A stretch of DNA of 64,000 bases from Labilithrix sp. (GTDB lineage: Bacteria; Myxococcota_A; Polyangia; Polyangiales; Polyangiaceae). The DNA lies in the NCBI GenBank assembly GCA_019637175.1, contig JAHBWD010000003.1:166395-230394 (forward strand), in the 5' to 3' direction. The notes beneath the pieces are model-generated. The model was not told the DNA's origin and did no database searches. It worked only from the letters and a program-made list of their open reading frames with translations. Both the position numbers and the translations under genes were made by a program. Below are positions 52,899 through 61,547 of this stretch, in pieces (position 1 is the stretch's first letter; each line of letters begins with the position of its first letter).

Positions 52899-53447
52899 AT
52901 GTCGCTCCGTTTTTCGCCGCTCGTCTTCGTGGCGCTCGCCGCCTGCAACACGGGCCCGAAGGATCCTCCGGCCCAGCCCGAGCCGAAGCCGGTCGAGCCC
53001 GCGCCGCGCGCCGCGGAGGGCGTGCTCCGCCTCGGCGCGCCGATCGAGGCCTCGGCGGAGAAGATCGCGCTGAGCGAGATCGCGAAGTCGCCTTCCGCGT
53101 TCGTCGGCAAGAAGTTCGCGACGACCGGGACGGTCACCGCCGTCTGCCAACACATGGGCTGCTGGATGGAGATCAAGGACGACGCGGGCGAAGCCCACAT
53201 CAAGATGGCGCAGCACGCGTTCTTCGTCCCGAAGACGGCGTCGGGTCGCAAGGCGAAGGTGCTCGCGACGCTGGTGAAGGCCGAAGACGAGCCCGCGTGC
53301 GACAACGCCGATCACGACAAGATGGCCGCCGCCGGCGGCGCGGCGCCCGGCGCAAAGGGAAAGGGATGCCGCGCGGAGGCCGAGGCGCAGCTCGGTCGCC
53401 CGCTCGCGAAGCTCGAGCTCGTGGCCGAAGGCGTCGAGCTGCTCTGA
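52899..53447 (+). CDS. DUF4920 lipoprotein
   Basis: 182 aa, 21 nt after the sugar-binding protein stop. Signal MSLRFSPLVFVALAAC, Pro-rich linker, then an OB-like DUF4920 domain (about 45-130) with the characteristic Cys-containing CQHMGCWMEIKDDAGEAHIK. A C-terminal helical extension has two further cysteines (EPACDNADHDKM, GKGCRAEAEA). DUF4920 proteins are periplasmic, with suspected metal or redox roles; no specific function is known. Confidence 0.75.
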   Translation: MSLRFSPLVFVALAACNTGPKDPPAQPEPKPVEPAPRAAEGVLRLGAPIEASAEKIALSEIAKSPSAFVGKKFATTGTVTAVCQHMGCWMEIKDDAGEAHIKMAQHAFFVPKTASGRKAKVLATLVKAEDEPACDNADHDKMAAAGGAAPGAKGKGCRAEAEAQLGRPLAKLELVAEGVELL

Positions 53448-53515
53448 CCCTCGAACGGGTGACACCGTCTGGGCGACTGACGCGGCGACGATGGCGAGGC
53501 CATCTTCGGGTCTCG

Positions 53516-53800
53516 ATGGACGCAGCCCTCTCCGCCCGCGACTCCGCCGTCTCCTCGCCGCGCCGCTCCCGCTACCGCGTGAAGCTCCGGGCAAGGATGG
53601 CGTCGGCCACCGTCGTGGCGGTGTACATGGTGATCGCGAGGTCGGCCGAGGAGGCGTACTACACCGCCCTACGCTTCGAGCCGTCGAGCACGCGCCGCCT
53701 GATGCGCCTCGACGAGTGCGACTTCGTCGAGCGCGTCTCGAGCGGGCTCACGGGCGTCGAGTCGGTCCTCGCGCGCTTCAGCGCACCCGCGGCCGCCTGA
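53516..53800 (+). CDS. Small hypothetical protein
   Basis: 94 aa from ATG 53516. N-terminal 25 residues are Ser/Arg/Ala-rich; the core, MASATVVAVYMVIARSAEEA then YYTALRFEPSSTRRLMRLDE, looks globular and keeps strong GC3 bias. No domain recognised. Convergent with ftsK, 7 nt between stops. Confidence 0.5.
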   Translation: MDAALSARDSAVSSPRRSRYRVKLRARMASATVVAVYMVIARSAEEAYYTALRFEPSSTRRLMRLDECDFVERVSSGLTGVESVLARFSAPAAA

Positions 53801-53807
53801 CGCCGGC

Positions 53808-56693
53808 TCAGATCGGATCGATCAACACTTCGCGATCCTTCGCGCCGTTGGCGGGGCCGACGAGGCCGCGCCGCTCCATCGTCTCGACGATGCGCGCCGC
53901 GCGGTTGTAGCCGAGCTGGAGCTTGCGCTGGAGCCACGACGTCGAGCAGCGGCGCGTCTCGGCGACGATGCGAACCGCGTCGTCGTACATCGGATCGGTC
54001 TCTCCGTCGTCGTCGTCGGCGGCGTCGGCCTCGTCGTCGCGCGGCTTGAGGATGTTCTCGTCGTAGACGGGCTCGCCCTGCGCGCGGAGGAAGTCCGTGA
54101 CCTCCTGCACTTCCTCTTCGCTCACCCACGGGCACTGCACGCGCTTCGTCTCGTTGGTGCCGTTCAGCTTGATGAGCATGTCGCCGCGGCCGAGGAGGTG
54201 CTCGGCGCCCTGCTCGTCGAGGATCGTGCGCGAGTCGATCTTCTGCGCGACGCGATACGCGATGCGCGTGGGGAAGTTCGCCTTGATCATGCCGGTGATG
54301 ACGTCGACGCTCGGCCGCTGCGTCGCGAGGATCACGTGCATGCCCGCGGCGCGCGCCTTCTGCGCGAGGCGGGCGACGCACGCCTCGACCTCCTTGCCCT
54401 GCTGCATCATGAGGTCGGCGAACTCGTCGACGACGATGACGATCATCGGCAGCGCCTCGGGCATCATCTGCTCGCCTTCGGGATCGTCGTCGCGCACGCG
54501 CAAGACTTCCTGGATGCCGTTGAGATCCTTGCCGACGATCGCCTTGCCGAGCGGGTTCTTCACCTCGCCCGCGAGCACGCGCTTCACCCACGCGTTGTAG
54601 GTGCCGATGTTCTTCGTGCCCGCGTCGGCGAAGAGCTGGTAGCGCCGCTCCATCTCGTCGACGGCCCACTTGAGCGCCGTCGCGGCCTGCTTCATGTCGG
54701 TGACGACCGGCAGGAGCATGTGCGGGATGCGGTCGTAGGGCGCGAGCTCGACGACCTTGGGATCGATCATGAGCATGCGCAGCTCTTCGGGCGTCCGCCG
54801 GTAGAGCAGCGACGTGAGCATGACGTTGAGGCCGACGCTCTTGCCCGCGCCGGTCGCGCCGGCGACGATCGCGTGAGGCATGCTCGCGAGATCGGCGTAG
54901 ACGGGGTTGCCGACGATGTCGCGCCCGAGCACGACGGGCAGCGGCACGTCGAGCGTCTGGAAGCGGCGATCCTCGACCAGATCGCGCAGGATGACGGGCA
55001 CGCGCTTCTCGTTCGGGAGCTCGAAGCCGATCCGGTTCTTGCCGGGGATGGGCGCGACGATGCGGACCTTCTTCGCGAGCGCGAGCGCGAGATCGTCGGC
55101 GAGCGCGGCGACCTTGCTCACCTTGGTGCCGGCGACGGGCGAGACCTCGAACGTCGTGACGACCGGCCCCGGGAGGATCTCCTCGACCTTGCCGGTGACC
55201 TTGTAGTCTGCAAGCGTCTTCACGAGCAGCTCCGCGTTCGCGCGGAGCTTGGCCTCGTCGAACATCGGCCCGATCTCGATCTTGCCGGGCTGGAGCATCT
55301 CGATGGCCGGCAGCTTGAACGCCGGGCCGACCTTCTTCTCCTTGCTCTCTTTGTCGCCCTTCTTGTCGGCTTTCGTCGGCGCGTCCTTCTCGAGCGCCGC
55401 GGAGGTGTCGACGATCGTGATCGTCTCGCCGGCCTTCTTCGCGCGCGGCTTCTTCGACTTCGGCGCGACGTCGACGCCCTCGAGCGGCGTCACGGAGAGC
55501 GTCGCCTCGGCGAGCGGCGCGACATCCTCGACGACGGCCTGGGCCACCGACTCGGCCTCTTCTTCGGCGTCCGTCTTCCGGCGGCGCGGCTTCTTCGCGA
55601 CGGCCGGCGGCTCGGCGGACGCCTCCTCCTCGAGGATCGGCGCGGCCTCGACCTTCGCCTTCTCCTTCTTCTCGCGCTTCTTCTTTTCCTTCTTCTCGTC
55701 GTCGGCGATGACGAGCGGGCTCTCCTCGGGGAAGGGCTCGGTCACGATGCGCACGCGCGGCGCCGATCCGCGATCGCTCTCCGGCTCCTCTTCGGGCTCC
55801 TCTTCGGGCTCCTCTTCGTCGAGCGGCACGAGGATCATCGCGTCGCCGTTCGCCGGCGGCGCGATCTTCGGCTCTTCGTCCTTCTTGCGCTGCGCTTCCT
55901 TCTCGCGATCGAGCTCGCGCGCCTTCGCCCACGCACCCGCGACCGATCGCGCTCCGTTCGCGGTCTTCTCCGCCGACACGGTGCCGATCTTGCCGAACCA
56001 GCGCATCAGCGCGATGAACGAGAACGCCGCGCGCCCGATCAAGATGAGGCCGAGGAGCGCGAAGCCGACGAGGAACGATCCCGCCGTCGAGAAGAGCGAT
56101 CGCGCGAGCTCGCCGAAGAGCTCGCCGACCATGCCTCCGGCGGGGTGATGCCCGAACGCGAGCTTGCCGGGCGCGCCCACCTGCACGAGCGCCGCGCCGA
56201 TGACGACCATCAAGATGTCGGCGGCGAGGCGCGCGGGCGTCGCGTTCGTCCGCTTGCCGCGCACGTAGGGGATGCCGAGCAGCAGCGCCTCGAGCGGGAC
56301 GACCCAGGCCGCGACGCCGACGAGGAGCACGAACCCGCGCGCGACGATCGCGCCGACCGGTCCGACCCAGTTCTCGCCGACGGTGCCGGGCGGACCGTCG
56401 ACCGGCGCCGGGACGGGATCGCCCGCATACGACGCGAGGGCGAGAGAGAGGAAGACGGCGAACGTCCACAAGAGGAGCGCCGCGACCTCTCGTCCGCGCG
56501 CGAACGAGCTCGCCGGTTGCGGACCGAGCACGCTCGGGAGGCGCGTGTTCGCCGGCGGCGAGCCCGCCACGAGCGGGCCCGCGCGCCGCGGAGCGAAGAT
56601 CGGCTCGCCCGGGACCCGCGAGCGCTCCGGAACCGCGAGCTCCGCCGACAGCCGGGACGCGCTCCCCCTTCGAAAGAGGCTGAGAAACGCCAT
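53808..56693 (-). CDS. ftsK: DNA translocase FtsK/SpoIIIE
   Basis: 961 aa. An N-terminal membrane domain with about four helices (about 70-210) is followed by a charged Lys/Glu/Pro/Ala linker (about 240-440) and the motor domain (about 440-850): Walker A GATGAGKSVG with Lys618, Walker B MIVIVVDEFADLMMQQG, and ILATQRPSVDVITGMIKANF. The C-terminal winged gamma domain (about 890-961, TSWLQRKLQLGYNRAARIVE) recognises KOPS. Hexameric pump that clears chromosome ends through the division septum. A probable promoter lies just upstream. Confidence 0.96.
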   Translation of the reverse strand: MAFLSLFRRGSASRLSAELAVPERSRVPGEPIFAPRRAGPLVAGSPPANTRLPSVLGPQPASSFARGREVAALLLWTFAVFLSLALASYAGDPVPAPVDGPPGTVGENWVGPVGAIVARGFVLLVGVAAWVVPLEALLLGIPYVRGKRTNATPARLAADILMVVIGAALVQVGAPGKLAFGHHPAGGMVGELFGELARSLFSTAGSFLVGFALLGLILIGRAAFSFIALMRWFGKIGTVSAEKTANGARSVAGAWAKARELDREKEAQRKKDEEPKIAPPANGDAMILVPLDEEEPEEEPEEEPESDRGSAPRVRIVTEPFPEESPLVIADDEKKEKKKREKKEKAKVEAAPILEEEASAEPPAVAKKPRRRKTDAEEEAESVAQAVVEDVAPLAEATLSVTPLEGVDVAPKSKKPRAKKAGETITIVDTSAALEKDAPTKADKKGDKESKEKKVGPAFKLPAIEMLQPGKIEIGPMFDEAKLRANAELLVKTLADYKVTGKVEEILPGPVVTTFEVSPVAGTKVSKVAALADDLALALAKKVRIVAPIPGKNRIGFELPNEKRVPVILRDLVEDRRFQTLDVPLPVVLGRDIVGNPVYADLASMPHAIVAGATGAGKSVGLNVMLTSLLYRRTPEELRMLMIDPKVVELAPYDRIPHMLLPVVTDMKQAATALKWAVDEMERRYQLFADAGTKNIGTYNAWVKRVLAGEVKNPLGKAIVGKDLNGIQEVLRVRDDDPEGEQMMPEALPMIVIVVDEFADLMMQQGKEVEACVARLAQKARAAGMHVILATQRPSVDVITGMIKANFPTRIAYRVAQKIDSRTILDEQGAEHLLGRGDMLIKLNGTNETKRVQCPWVSEEEVQEVTDFLRAQGEPVYDENILKPRDDEADAADDDDGETDPMYDDAVRIVAETRRCSTSWLQRKLQLGYNRAARIVETMERRGLVGPANGAKDREVLIDPI

Positions 56694-56714
56694 GCCTACG
56701 TTGACCTACATAGG

Positions 56715-56744
56715 ACCCTAAGGCACCTTCGGCCGCCGAGTCAA
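56715..56744 (-). promoter_or_regulatory. Candidate sigma-70 promoter for ftsK
   Basis: On the minus strand TTGACT (56744-56739) and TAGGGT (56720-56715) are separated by 18 nt, ending about 21 nt before the ftsK ATG (56693). The -35 element is one base from consensus; the -10 keeps only the TA...T positions. Confidence 0.35.
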
Positions 56745-56857
56745 CTCCCTGACGGGCCTAATAATCCTTGGGTATCCCTCGCCTCCCGGCGTAGAGTTCG
56801 TTGCCACGGATGGCTGGTAGCCGGCTTTTTCTGCGGCTCCCACACTCGAGGGTCACG

Positions 56858-58474
56858 ATGGGTGGAACGAAGAGGCGGCAGTCCTTCGGGGCATGTGCCC
56901 TCGGCGTCGCGCTGGCGATGCTCGCGGGATCCGCAGCCGGATGTCGGGTCGCGGAGTCGGACGTCAAGCGCTGGGAGACCACCCAGCGTGGGCCGTACAA
57001 GCTCATCGCGGTCGTGACGCACGACAAGTACAGCTGGGAGCTGCGCACCGAGGCCGCCATCGCGCTCGTCCGCATGCCTCCGCGCGGCGGCGTGCGGCAG
57101 GGCATCTCGCTGCTCGTCGACAAGTACAAGGACGAAGACGGCATCACGCGCGAGGGCGCGCTCAACCAGCTCCCCGAGGATGCGCGACGCCAGATCGTCG
57201 ACCTCATGGCGCCCGAGCTGATCAAGCAGCTCGAGCCGCCGCCGCCTGCGCGCACGCCCGAGGGCCGCATGCCGGCGGATCCGACCATCCCGTTCAAGGA
57301 CGCGACGTTCGCGATGCTCACGCACGAGCCGCCGCTCGTCTCGACCGACAAGACGCGCCAGGATCTCAAGGCGGCGCTCACGAAGTGGGCGCAGACCGGC
57401 TTCGAAGACCGCGTCGAGAACGGCGCGCAGCAGTTCGGCCTCGAGCAGATGATGCGCTTCCTCGGGCCAGAGAGCGTGCGCACGCTGCCCGGCATCATCA
57501 ACGAGAACGCGACGCGCCTCGATCGCATCGCGAGCCTCATCAACGACGTCGGCGACGACGCCACGAAGCTCAAGGCCTCCGAAGCGCTCGTCGAGCTCGC
57601 CAAGAAGTACAACACCAAGGAGTGGCTCGAGGCGCAGACGAGGATCGTCAAAGAGCACAACGCCAAGAACAACACCAAGGCCGACGAGAACCAGGTCGCG
57701 GCGCAGGTCGACAAGATCCAGGAGCGCCGCCTCACGGAGGAAGTCTTCCCCGCGATGAAGAAGGTCGGCGGGCGCCCCGCGATCGACTACCTGTTCGGCT
57801 ACGCCGCCGCGAACAACCCGGCGGAGCGGCGCAAGCTGGCCCTCGCCGCGCTCGAGGGCCGCGTCGACAAGAACAACCCCGCGGACCTCGATCGGCTCTT
57901 CGCGATCGTGCGCAACGAAGACATCCCCGACGCCGTGCGCGACGTCGCCTTCCACCGCATGGGCGAGTTCCCCAAGGAGCAGATCGTCCCGAAGCTCTTC
58001 ACGCTCTTCGATCCGAAGAAGTGGAAGACGCGCTGGGTCGCCGCCGAGACGATCCTGAAGACGATGACGACGCGTCAGGTCCCCGAGCTCATGGCGCGCC
58101 TGCCGAAGACGCCGGCGACGAAGATGGGCATGACCGAGCCGCTCTCGTACGGCGGCGCCATCCGCAAGATGGAGCCCGGCGCGGGCGAGCCGAAGCCGCG
58201 CGACGTGATCGCGCCCTACCTGACGAGCCGCGAGCTCGGCGCGAAGCTCACGGCGCTCGGGTACTTCTGGGAGGGGAAGAAGGCCGATCACGGCGTCGTC
58301 CAGCCGTTCGCCGAAGACAGCACCCCGCTGCCGAAGTGCGAGAAGGAAGACGAGTGCTCGTGGTCGTGTGACGTCCCCAAAGCCCCGGGCTCGAAGGAGA
58401 CCGAGCCGAAGGAGCTCAAGACGGTGGGCGAGTTCGTCAAACACTGCCTCATTCCGTCGATGGACAAGAACTAG
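56858..58474 (+). CDS. HEAT-like repeat lipoprotein
   Basis: 538 aa from ATG 56858, with GAGGG just upstream. Signal MGGTKRRQSFGACALGVALA ending at SAAGC. Residues 40-130 and 330-470 contain helical pairs with HEAT/armadillo spacing (ELRTEAAIALVRMPPRGGVR; FAIVRNEDIPDAVRDVAFHR; TRWVAAETILKTMTTRQVPE). A Cys cluster (CEKEDECSWSC) lies near the C-terminus. No catalytic motif. Transcribed alone and closed by a strong terminator; function unknown. It shares general architecture with the lipoprotein at 15.0-16.6 kb. Confidence 0.7.
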   Translation: MGGTKRRQSFGACALGVALAMLAGSAAGCRVAESDVKRWETTQRGPYKLIAVVTHDKYSWELRTEAAIALVRMPPRGGVRQGISLLVDKYKDEDGITREGALNQLPEDARRQIVDLMAPELIKQLEPPPPARTPEGRMPADPTIPFKDATFAMLTHEPPLVSTDKTRQDLKAALTKWAQTGFEDRVENGAQQFGLEQMMRFLGPESVRTLPGIINENATRLDRIASLINDVGDDATKLKASEALVELAKKYNTKEWLEAQTRIVKEHNAKNNTKADENQVAAQVDKIQERRLTEEVFPAMKKVGGRPAIDYLFGYAAANNPAERRKLALAALEGRVDKNNPADLDRLFAIVRNEDIPDAVRDVAFHRMGEFPKEQIVPKLFTLFDPKKWKTRWVAAETILKTMTTRQVPELMARLPKTPATKMGMTEPLSYGGAIRKMEPGAGEPKPRDVIAPYLTSRELGAKLTALGYFWEGKKADHGVVQPFAEDSTPLPKCEKEDECSWSCDVPKAPGSKETEPKELKTVGEFVKHCLIPSMDKN

Positions 58475-58495
58475 CGCGCTTGAACGACGATGACG

Positions 58496-58516
58496 GGCCT
58501 CCGGAGGCCGCTTTTT
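58496..58516 (+). terminator. Rho-independent terminator
   Basis: GGCCTCC followed directly by GGAGGCC (58496-58509) forms a GC-rich stem and, after GC, is followed by TTTTT (58512-58516). It begins 22 nt after the HEAT lipoprotein stop and separates it from the FHA operon. Confidence 0.75.
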
Positions 58517-58543
58517 CCTTGGGATCAACGAATCACTTTCCAG

Positions 58544-58560
58544 ATTGCCGCACAGGCAAT
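58544..58560. promoter_or_regulatory. Inverted repeat in an AT-rich promoter region
   Basis: ATTGCC-GCACA-GGCAAT (6-bp arms, 5-nt spacer) overlaps an unusually AT-rich patch (CAATAATTTTGCG) 43 nt before the ATG at 58603. Position and symmetry suit an operator; the downstream protein starts with a ribbon-helix-helix-like segment. Confidence 0.4.
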
Positions 58561-58602
58561 AATTTTGCGTAAGGCTGGAGACCCGAAGGGCCGCACTCAG
58601 GC

Positions 58603-59430
58603 ATGAGCTCTGATCCGAACAAGAAGAGCCCCCGCACCTTTCAGTGCCGCGACATGCTCTGGGAAACCTTCGAGCAGATGGCGCGCGAGCTCGAATGCAG
58701 CGTCGACTACCTCATCAACGAGGCGATGAAGCAGTACGCGCGGCAGCGTAGCTACGGAGGGCGCACGCCTTATCCGAACGCAGGCCGCGACTCGGGCGGC
58801 GGGGCCGGATACCCGAGCGCGCCGCCGCCTCCGATGCCTCCGCCCCCCGCGTCGATGCGCGGCGGTCCCGGCATGATGCCGAGCCGCGGCAACAGCGGCG
58901 TCGGCCTGCCTCCTCCCCCGGCGCGAAGCGGCGGTCTGCCCGCGCCGCCTCCGCCTCCGCGCGGCGGCGGCATCCAGAGCGGCATGGGCATGCAGCCTCC
59001 GCCGCGCATGAACACCGGCATGCAGCCGGGTCGCTCGCAACCTCCGAGCGCGCCGCGCAGCGCGCCTCCGCCGATCCCCGGCCGCTCGCAGTCGATGCCT
59101 CCCCTCCCCGGCGGCGGCTACAACGGCGGGCTCTCGGGCCAGGTCGGCAGCGCGCAGCTCAGCATCATCTACCAAGGCGAGAAGGTCGGCGTGTCGAAGG
59201 ATCGCTTCGTCATCGGCCGCGGCAAGCAGTCGAGCGACCTGACGCTGAAGGATCCGAACGTGTCGCGCCAGCACGCGATGATCGAGTACCAGAACGGCGT
59301 CTACTTCATGGTCGACATGGGCTCGACCAACGGCGTCGAGTACAACGGTCAGCGCATCGCGCGAAAGCAGATCGCCGAGGGCGACGTCTTCCGCATCTGC
59401 GATCACGATCTGCGCTTCACCTATCGCTGA
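58603..59430 (+). CDS. Ribbon-helix-helix-like / FHA domain protein
   Basis: 275 aa. Residues 1-50 (RTFQCRDMLWETFEQMAREL then ECSVDYLINEAMKQYAR) have the strand-helix-helix pattern of RHH DNA-binding proteins. Residues 50-180 form a Pro/Gly/Met-rich disordered linker. The FHA domain (about 185-275) has VIGRGKQSSDLTLKDPNVSR, QHAMIEY and MGSTNGVEYNGQ, with the phosphothreonine-contacting Arg, Ser, His and Asn. This would let DNA binding respond to Ser/Thr phosphorylation. First gene of a four-gene set with gaps of 13, 10 and -4 nt. Confidence 0.82.
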   Translation: MSSDPNKKSPRTFQCRDMLWETFEQMARELECSVDYLINEAMKQYARQRSYGGRTPYPNAGRDSGGGAGYPSAPPPPMPPPPASMRGGPGMMPSRGNSGVGLPPPPARSGGLPAPPPPPRGGGIQSGMGMQPPPRMNTGMQPGRSQPPSAPRSAPPPIPGRSQSMPPLPGGGYNGGLSGQVGSAQLSIIYQGEKVGVSKDRFVIGRGKQSSDLTLKDPNVSRQHAMIEYQNGVYFMVDMGSTNGVEYNGQRIARKQIAEGDVFRICDHDLRFTYR

Positions 59431-59443
59431 ACGGCTCGAGCCC

Positions 59444-60409
59444 GTGCACGTCGCGGTCTACGGGGCGGGCGCGCTCGGCGCCGTCTTCGGCGTGCGCCTC
59501 GCGAAGCGCGCGGCGGTCACCGTCACGTTCATCGTGCGCGCGCGTCGCGTCGACGAGGCGCACGCCGTCGTCATCGAGCGCGTGAAGAAGGTCCGCGATC
59601 GGCGGGAGTCGATCGAGCGGCCGGCGCGATCGGCGGAGATCCCTCCGGACGCCGACGTGATCCTCCTCGCGGTCGGGACCGAAGATCTCGAGGCCATCGC
59701 GCCGAACCTCTCGACGTCGCGCGCGCCGATCGTCGTGCTCACGCCGATGATGCCGCGCGACTACGCGCGCATGCGAGAGGCGTTCGGCGATCGCGTCCTC
59801 GCCGGGATGCCCGCGGTCGTCGCGTACGCGCGCGACGATCGCGTCGTGCGCTGGTGGCCCGCGCCCGCGCCGACGCGCATCGACGAGCCGAGGGCAGGCT
59901 CGCACGGGGAGATCGTCCGCGCGCTCGCCGCGCGCCTGAACGAGGCCGGCCTGCCGACGCGCCTCGAGCTCGGCGTGCACGAGAAGAACCCGGCGACGAC
60001 GGTCTGCTTCATTCCGCTCGGCATGGCCGTGGCGGTCGCGGGCGGCCTCGAGGAGCTGGCGCGCGACGCCGAGCTGCTCGCGCTCGCGCTGCGCGCGTCG
60101 CGCGAGGGCGCCGCGATCGCCGAGCGCATCGGGCGCGCGGAGCCGCTCGCGGCGCTCGCGCCTTTGGTCGCGCAGCCGCTCGCGATGCGGGCGGCTGCCT
60201 CCGCCGTGAAGCGCCTGTCGCCCGAGGCGCTCTTCTACGTCGACGAGCACTTCGGGCGAAAGCTCCGCGTGCAACACCGGCAGATGGCCGAGGCGATGGC
60301 CGACCTCGCGCGCGACAGAGGGCTGCCGCACGACGCGCTCGAAGAGCTCGCGCGCCGCCTCGCCGAGCCTCGAAACGCGTCGAGCGAAGTGGGTGCGGGT
60401 CGGGCATAA
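59444..60409 (+). CDS. 2-dehydropantoate 2-reductase-like (PanE/ApbA family) protein
   Basis: 321 aa from GTG 59444. Rossmann motif VAVYGAGALGAVFGVRLAKR at the N-terminus for NADP(H), then ADVILLAVGTEDLEAI. The C-terminal helical domain includes HEKNPATTVCFIPLGMAVAV, where PanE enzymes have a catalytic Lys (here K in HEKN) and Asn. Reduction of ketopantoate to pantoate is the family reaction, but many members act on other 2-keto acids and no pan genes are near. Confidence 0.75.
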   Translation: MHVAVYGAGALGAVFGVRLAKRAAVTVTFIVRARRVDEAHAVVIERVKKVRDRRESIERPARSAEIPPDADVILLAVGTEDLEAIAPNLSTSRAPIVVLTPMMPRDYARMREAFGDRVLAGMPAVVAYARDDRVVRWWPAPAPTRIDEPRAGSHGEIVRALAARLNEAGLPTRLELGVHEKNPATTVCFIPLGMAVAVAGGLEELARDAELLALALRASREGAAIAERIGRAEPLAALAPLVAQPLAMRAAASAVKRLSPEALFYVDEHFGRKLRVQHRQMAEAMADLARDRGLPHDALEELARRLAEPRNASSEVGAGRA

Positions 60410-60419
60410 TCGCCCACGC

Positions 60420-61547
60420 ATGTCACGCCCCGACGCCCGACCGCTCCGCCGCCTCCCCACGCTCGAGGCGAGGAAGGAAGTCTTGGAGCGGTGCGTCTTC
60501 TGCCCGAAGCTCTGCCGAACGTCGTGCCCCGTTTCGAATGCGGAGCCGCGCGAGACGCTCACGCCGTGGGGCAAGATGAGCATGGCGTACTTCGTCGCGA
60601 ACGAGAGCGTCGCGCTCGCGCCTTCGTTCGCCGCGCCCGCGTGGGCTTGCACCGGCTGCTTCGGCTGCCGCGAGCACTGCGATCACAAGAACGACGTGAC
60701 CGGCACGCTCTTCGAGGCGCGGAGCGCGCTCGTCGCGAGCGGCGAGGCGCCCGCGGGCGCGCGCGCAGTCCTCGACCGCTTCGAAGAGCGCGCCGGCGCC
60801 CTCGGGAAGAACGCACGCGAGCTCTCGGTTCTGCCCGAGGTGAGCGCGAGCGCGAACACCGCCGTGCTCGTCGGATGCAGCTACGCGCGATCGCTCCCCG
60901 ACGAGGCGCGCGACGCCGTACGCGCCACGGCCAAGCTCGTCTCGAGCCAGGTGAGCGTCGTCGAGGAGTGCTGCGGCGCGCCGCTGCTCTACGCGGGCGA
61001 CACCAAGCGCTTCCGCGAGCAGGGAGAGAAGCTCGCGCGCGCGATCGCGGGCAAGGAGCGCCTCGTCGTGATCGACGCGGGCTGCGCCTCGACGATCCGC
61101 GTGCACCACGCCGCGGCCGGCGTCGGGATGATCGCGCCGGTCGAGCACTTCGCCGAGCGCGCAGCGCGCGAGCTCGGCCGCCTCGATCGCGTCGAGGGGC
61201 TCGGCGAGCTTCGCTACCACGACCCGTGTCAGCTCGGGCGCGGGCTCGGCGTCTACGATCAGCCGCGCGCGATCCTCTCGCGCGCGCTCGGGCGCGCGCC
61301 CGCCGAGTTCGATCGCCGGCGCGAAGACGCCCGCTGCTCCGGCGCGGGCGGCCTCCTGCCGGTCACGATGCCCGACACCTCGCGCGCGATCGCCGCCGCG
61401 CGCGTCGCCGAGCACGACGGCGCGGGCGGCGGCACCGTCGTCACCGCGTGCGCGTCGAGCCTCCGATCGTTCCGCAAGCAGGGCGCGCAGGCGCTCGACC
61501 TCGTGACGGTCGTCGCCCGCGCGCTCGGGGTCTCCGGCCGCGGATGA
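60420..61547 (+). CDS. Cysteine-rich (Fe-S)-binding oxidoreductase subunit (GlpC/HdrD-like)
   Basis: 375 aa from ATG 60420. N-terminal ferredoxin-like cluster motifs: CVFCPKLCRTSCPV (about 26-39) and CTGCFGCREHC (about 77-87), suited to two [4Fe-4S] clusters. Two C-terminal CCG-type segments follow: VVEECCGAPLLYAGDT (canonical) and DARCSGAGGLLP (the CCG reads CSG, so degenerate). A conserved YHDPCQLGRGLGVYDQPR lies between them. Such proteins pass electrons between quinone pools and partner dehydrogenases. It overlaps the following kinase gene by 4 nt, which suggests a redox-linked signal. Confidence 0.85.
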   Translation: MSRPDARPLRRLPTLEARKEVLERCVFCPKLCRTSCPVSNAEPRETLTPWGKMSMAYFVANESVALAPSFAAPAWACTGCFGCREHCDHKNDVTGTLFEARSALVASGEAPAGARAVLDRFEERAGALGKNARELSVLPEVSASANTAVLVGCSYARSLPDEARDAVRATAKLVSSQVSVVEECCGAPLLYAGDTKRFREQGEKLARAIAGKERLVVIDAGCASTIRVHHAAAGVGMIAPVEHFAERAARELGRLDRVEGLGELRYHDPCQLGRGLGVYDQPRAILSRALGRAPAEFDRRREDARCSGAGGLLPVTMPDTSRAIAAARVAEHDGAGGGTVVTACASSLRSFRKQGAQALDLVTVVARALGVSGRG

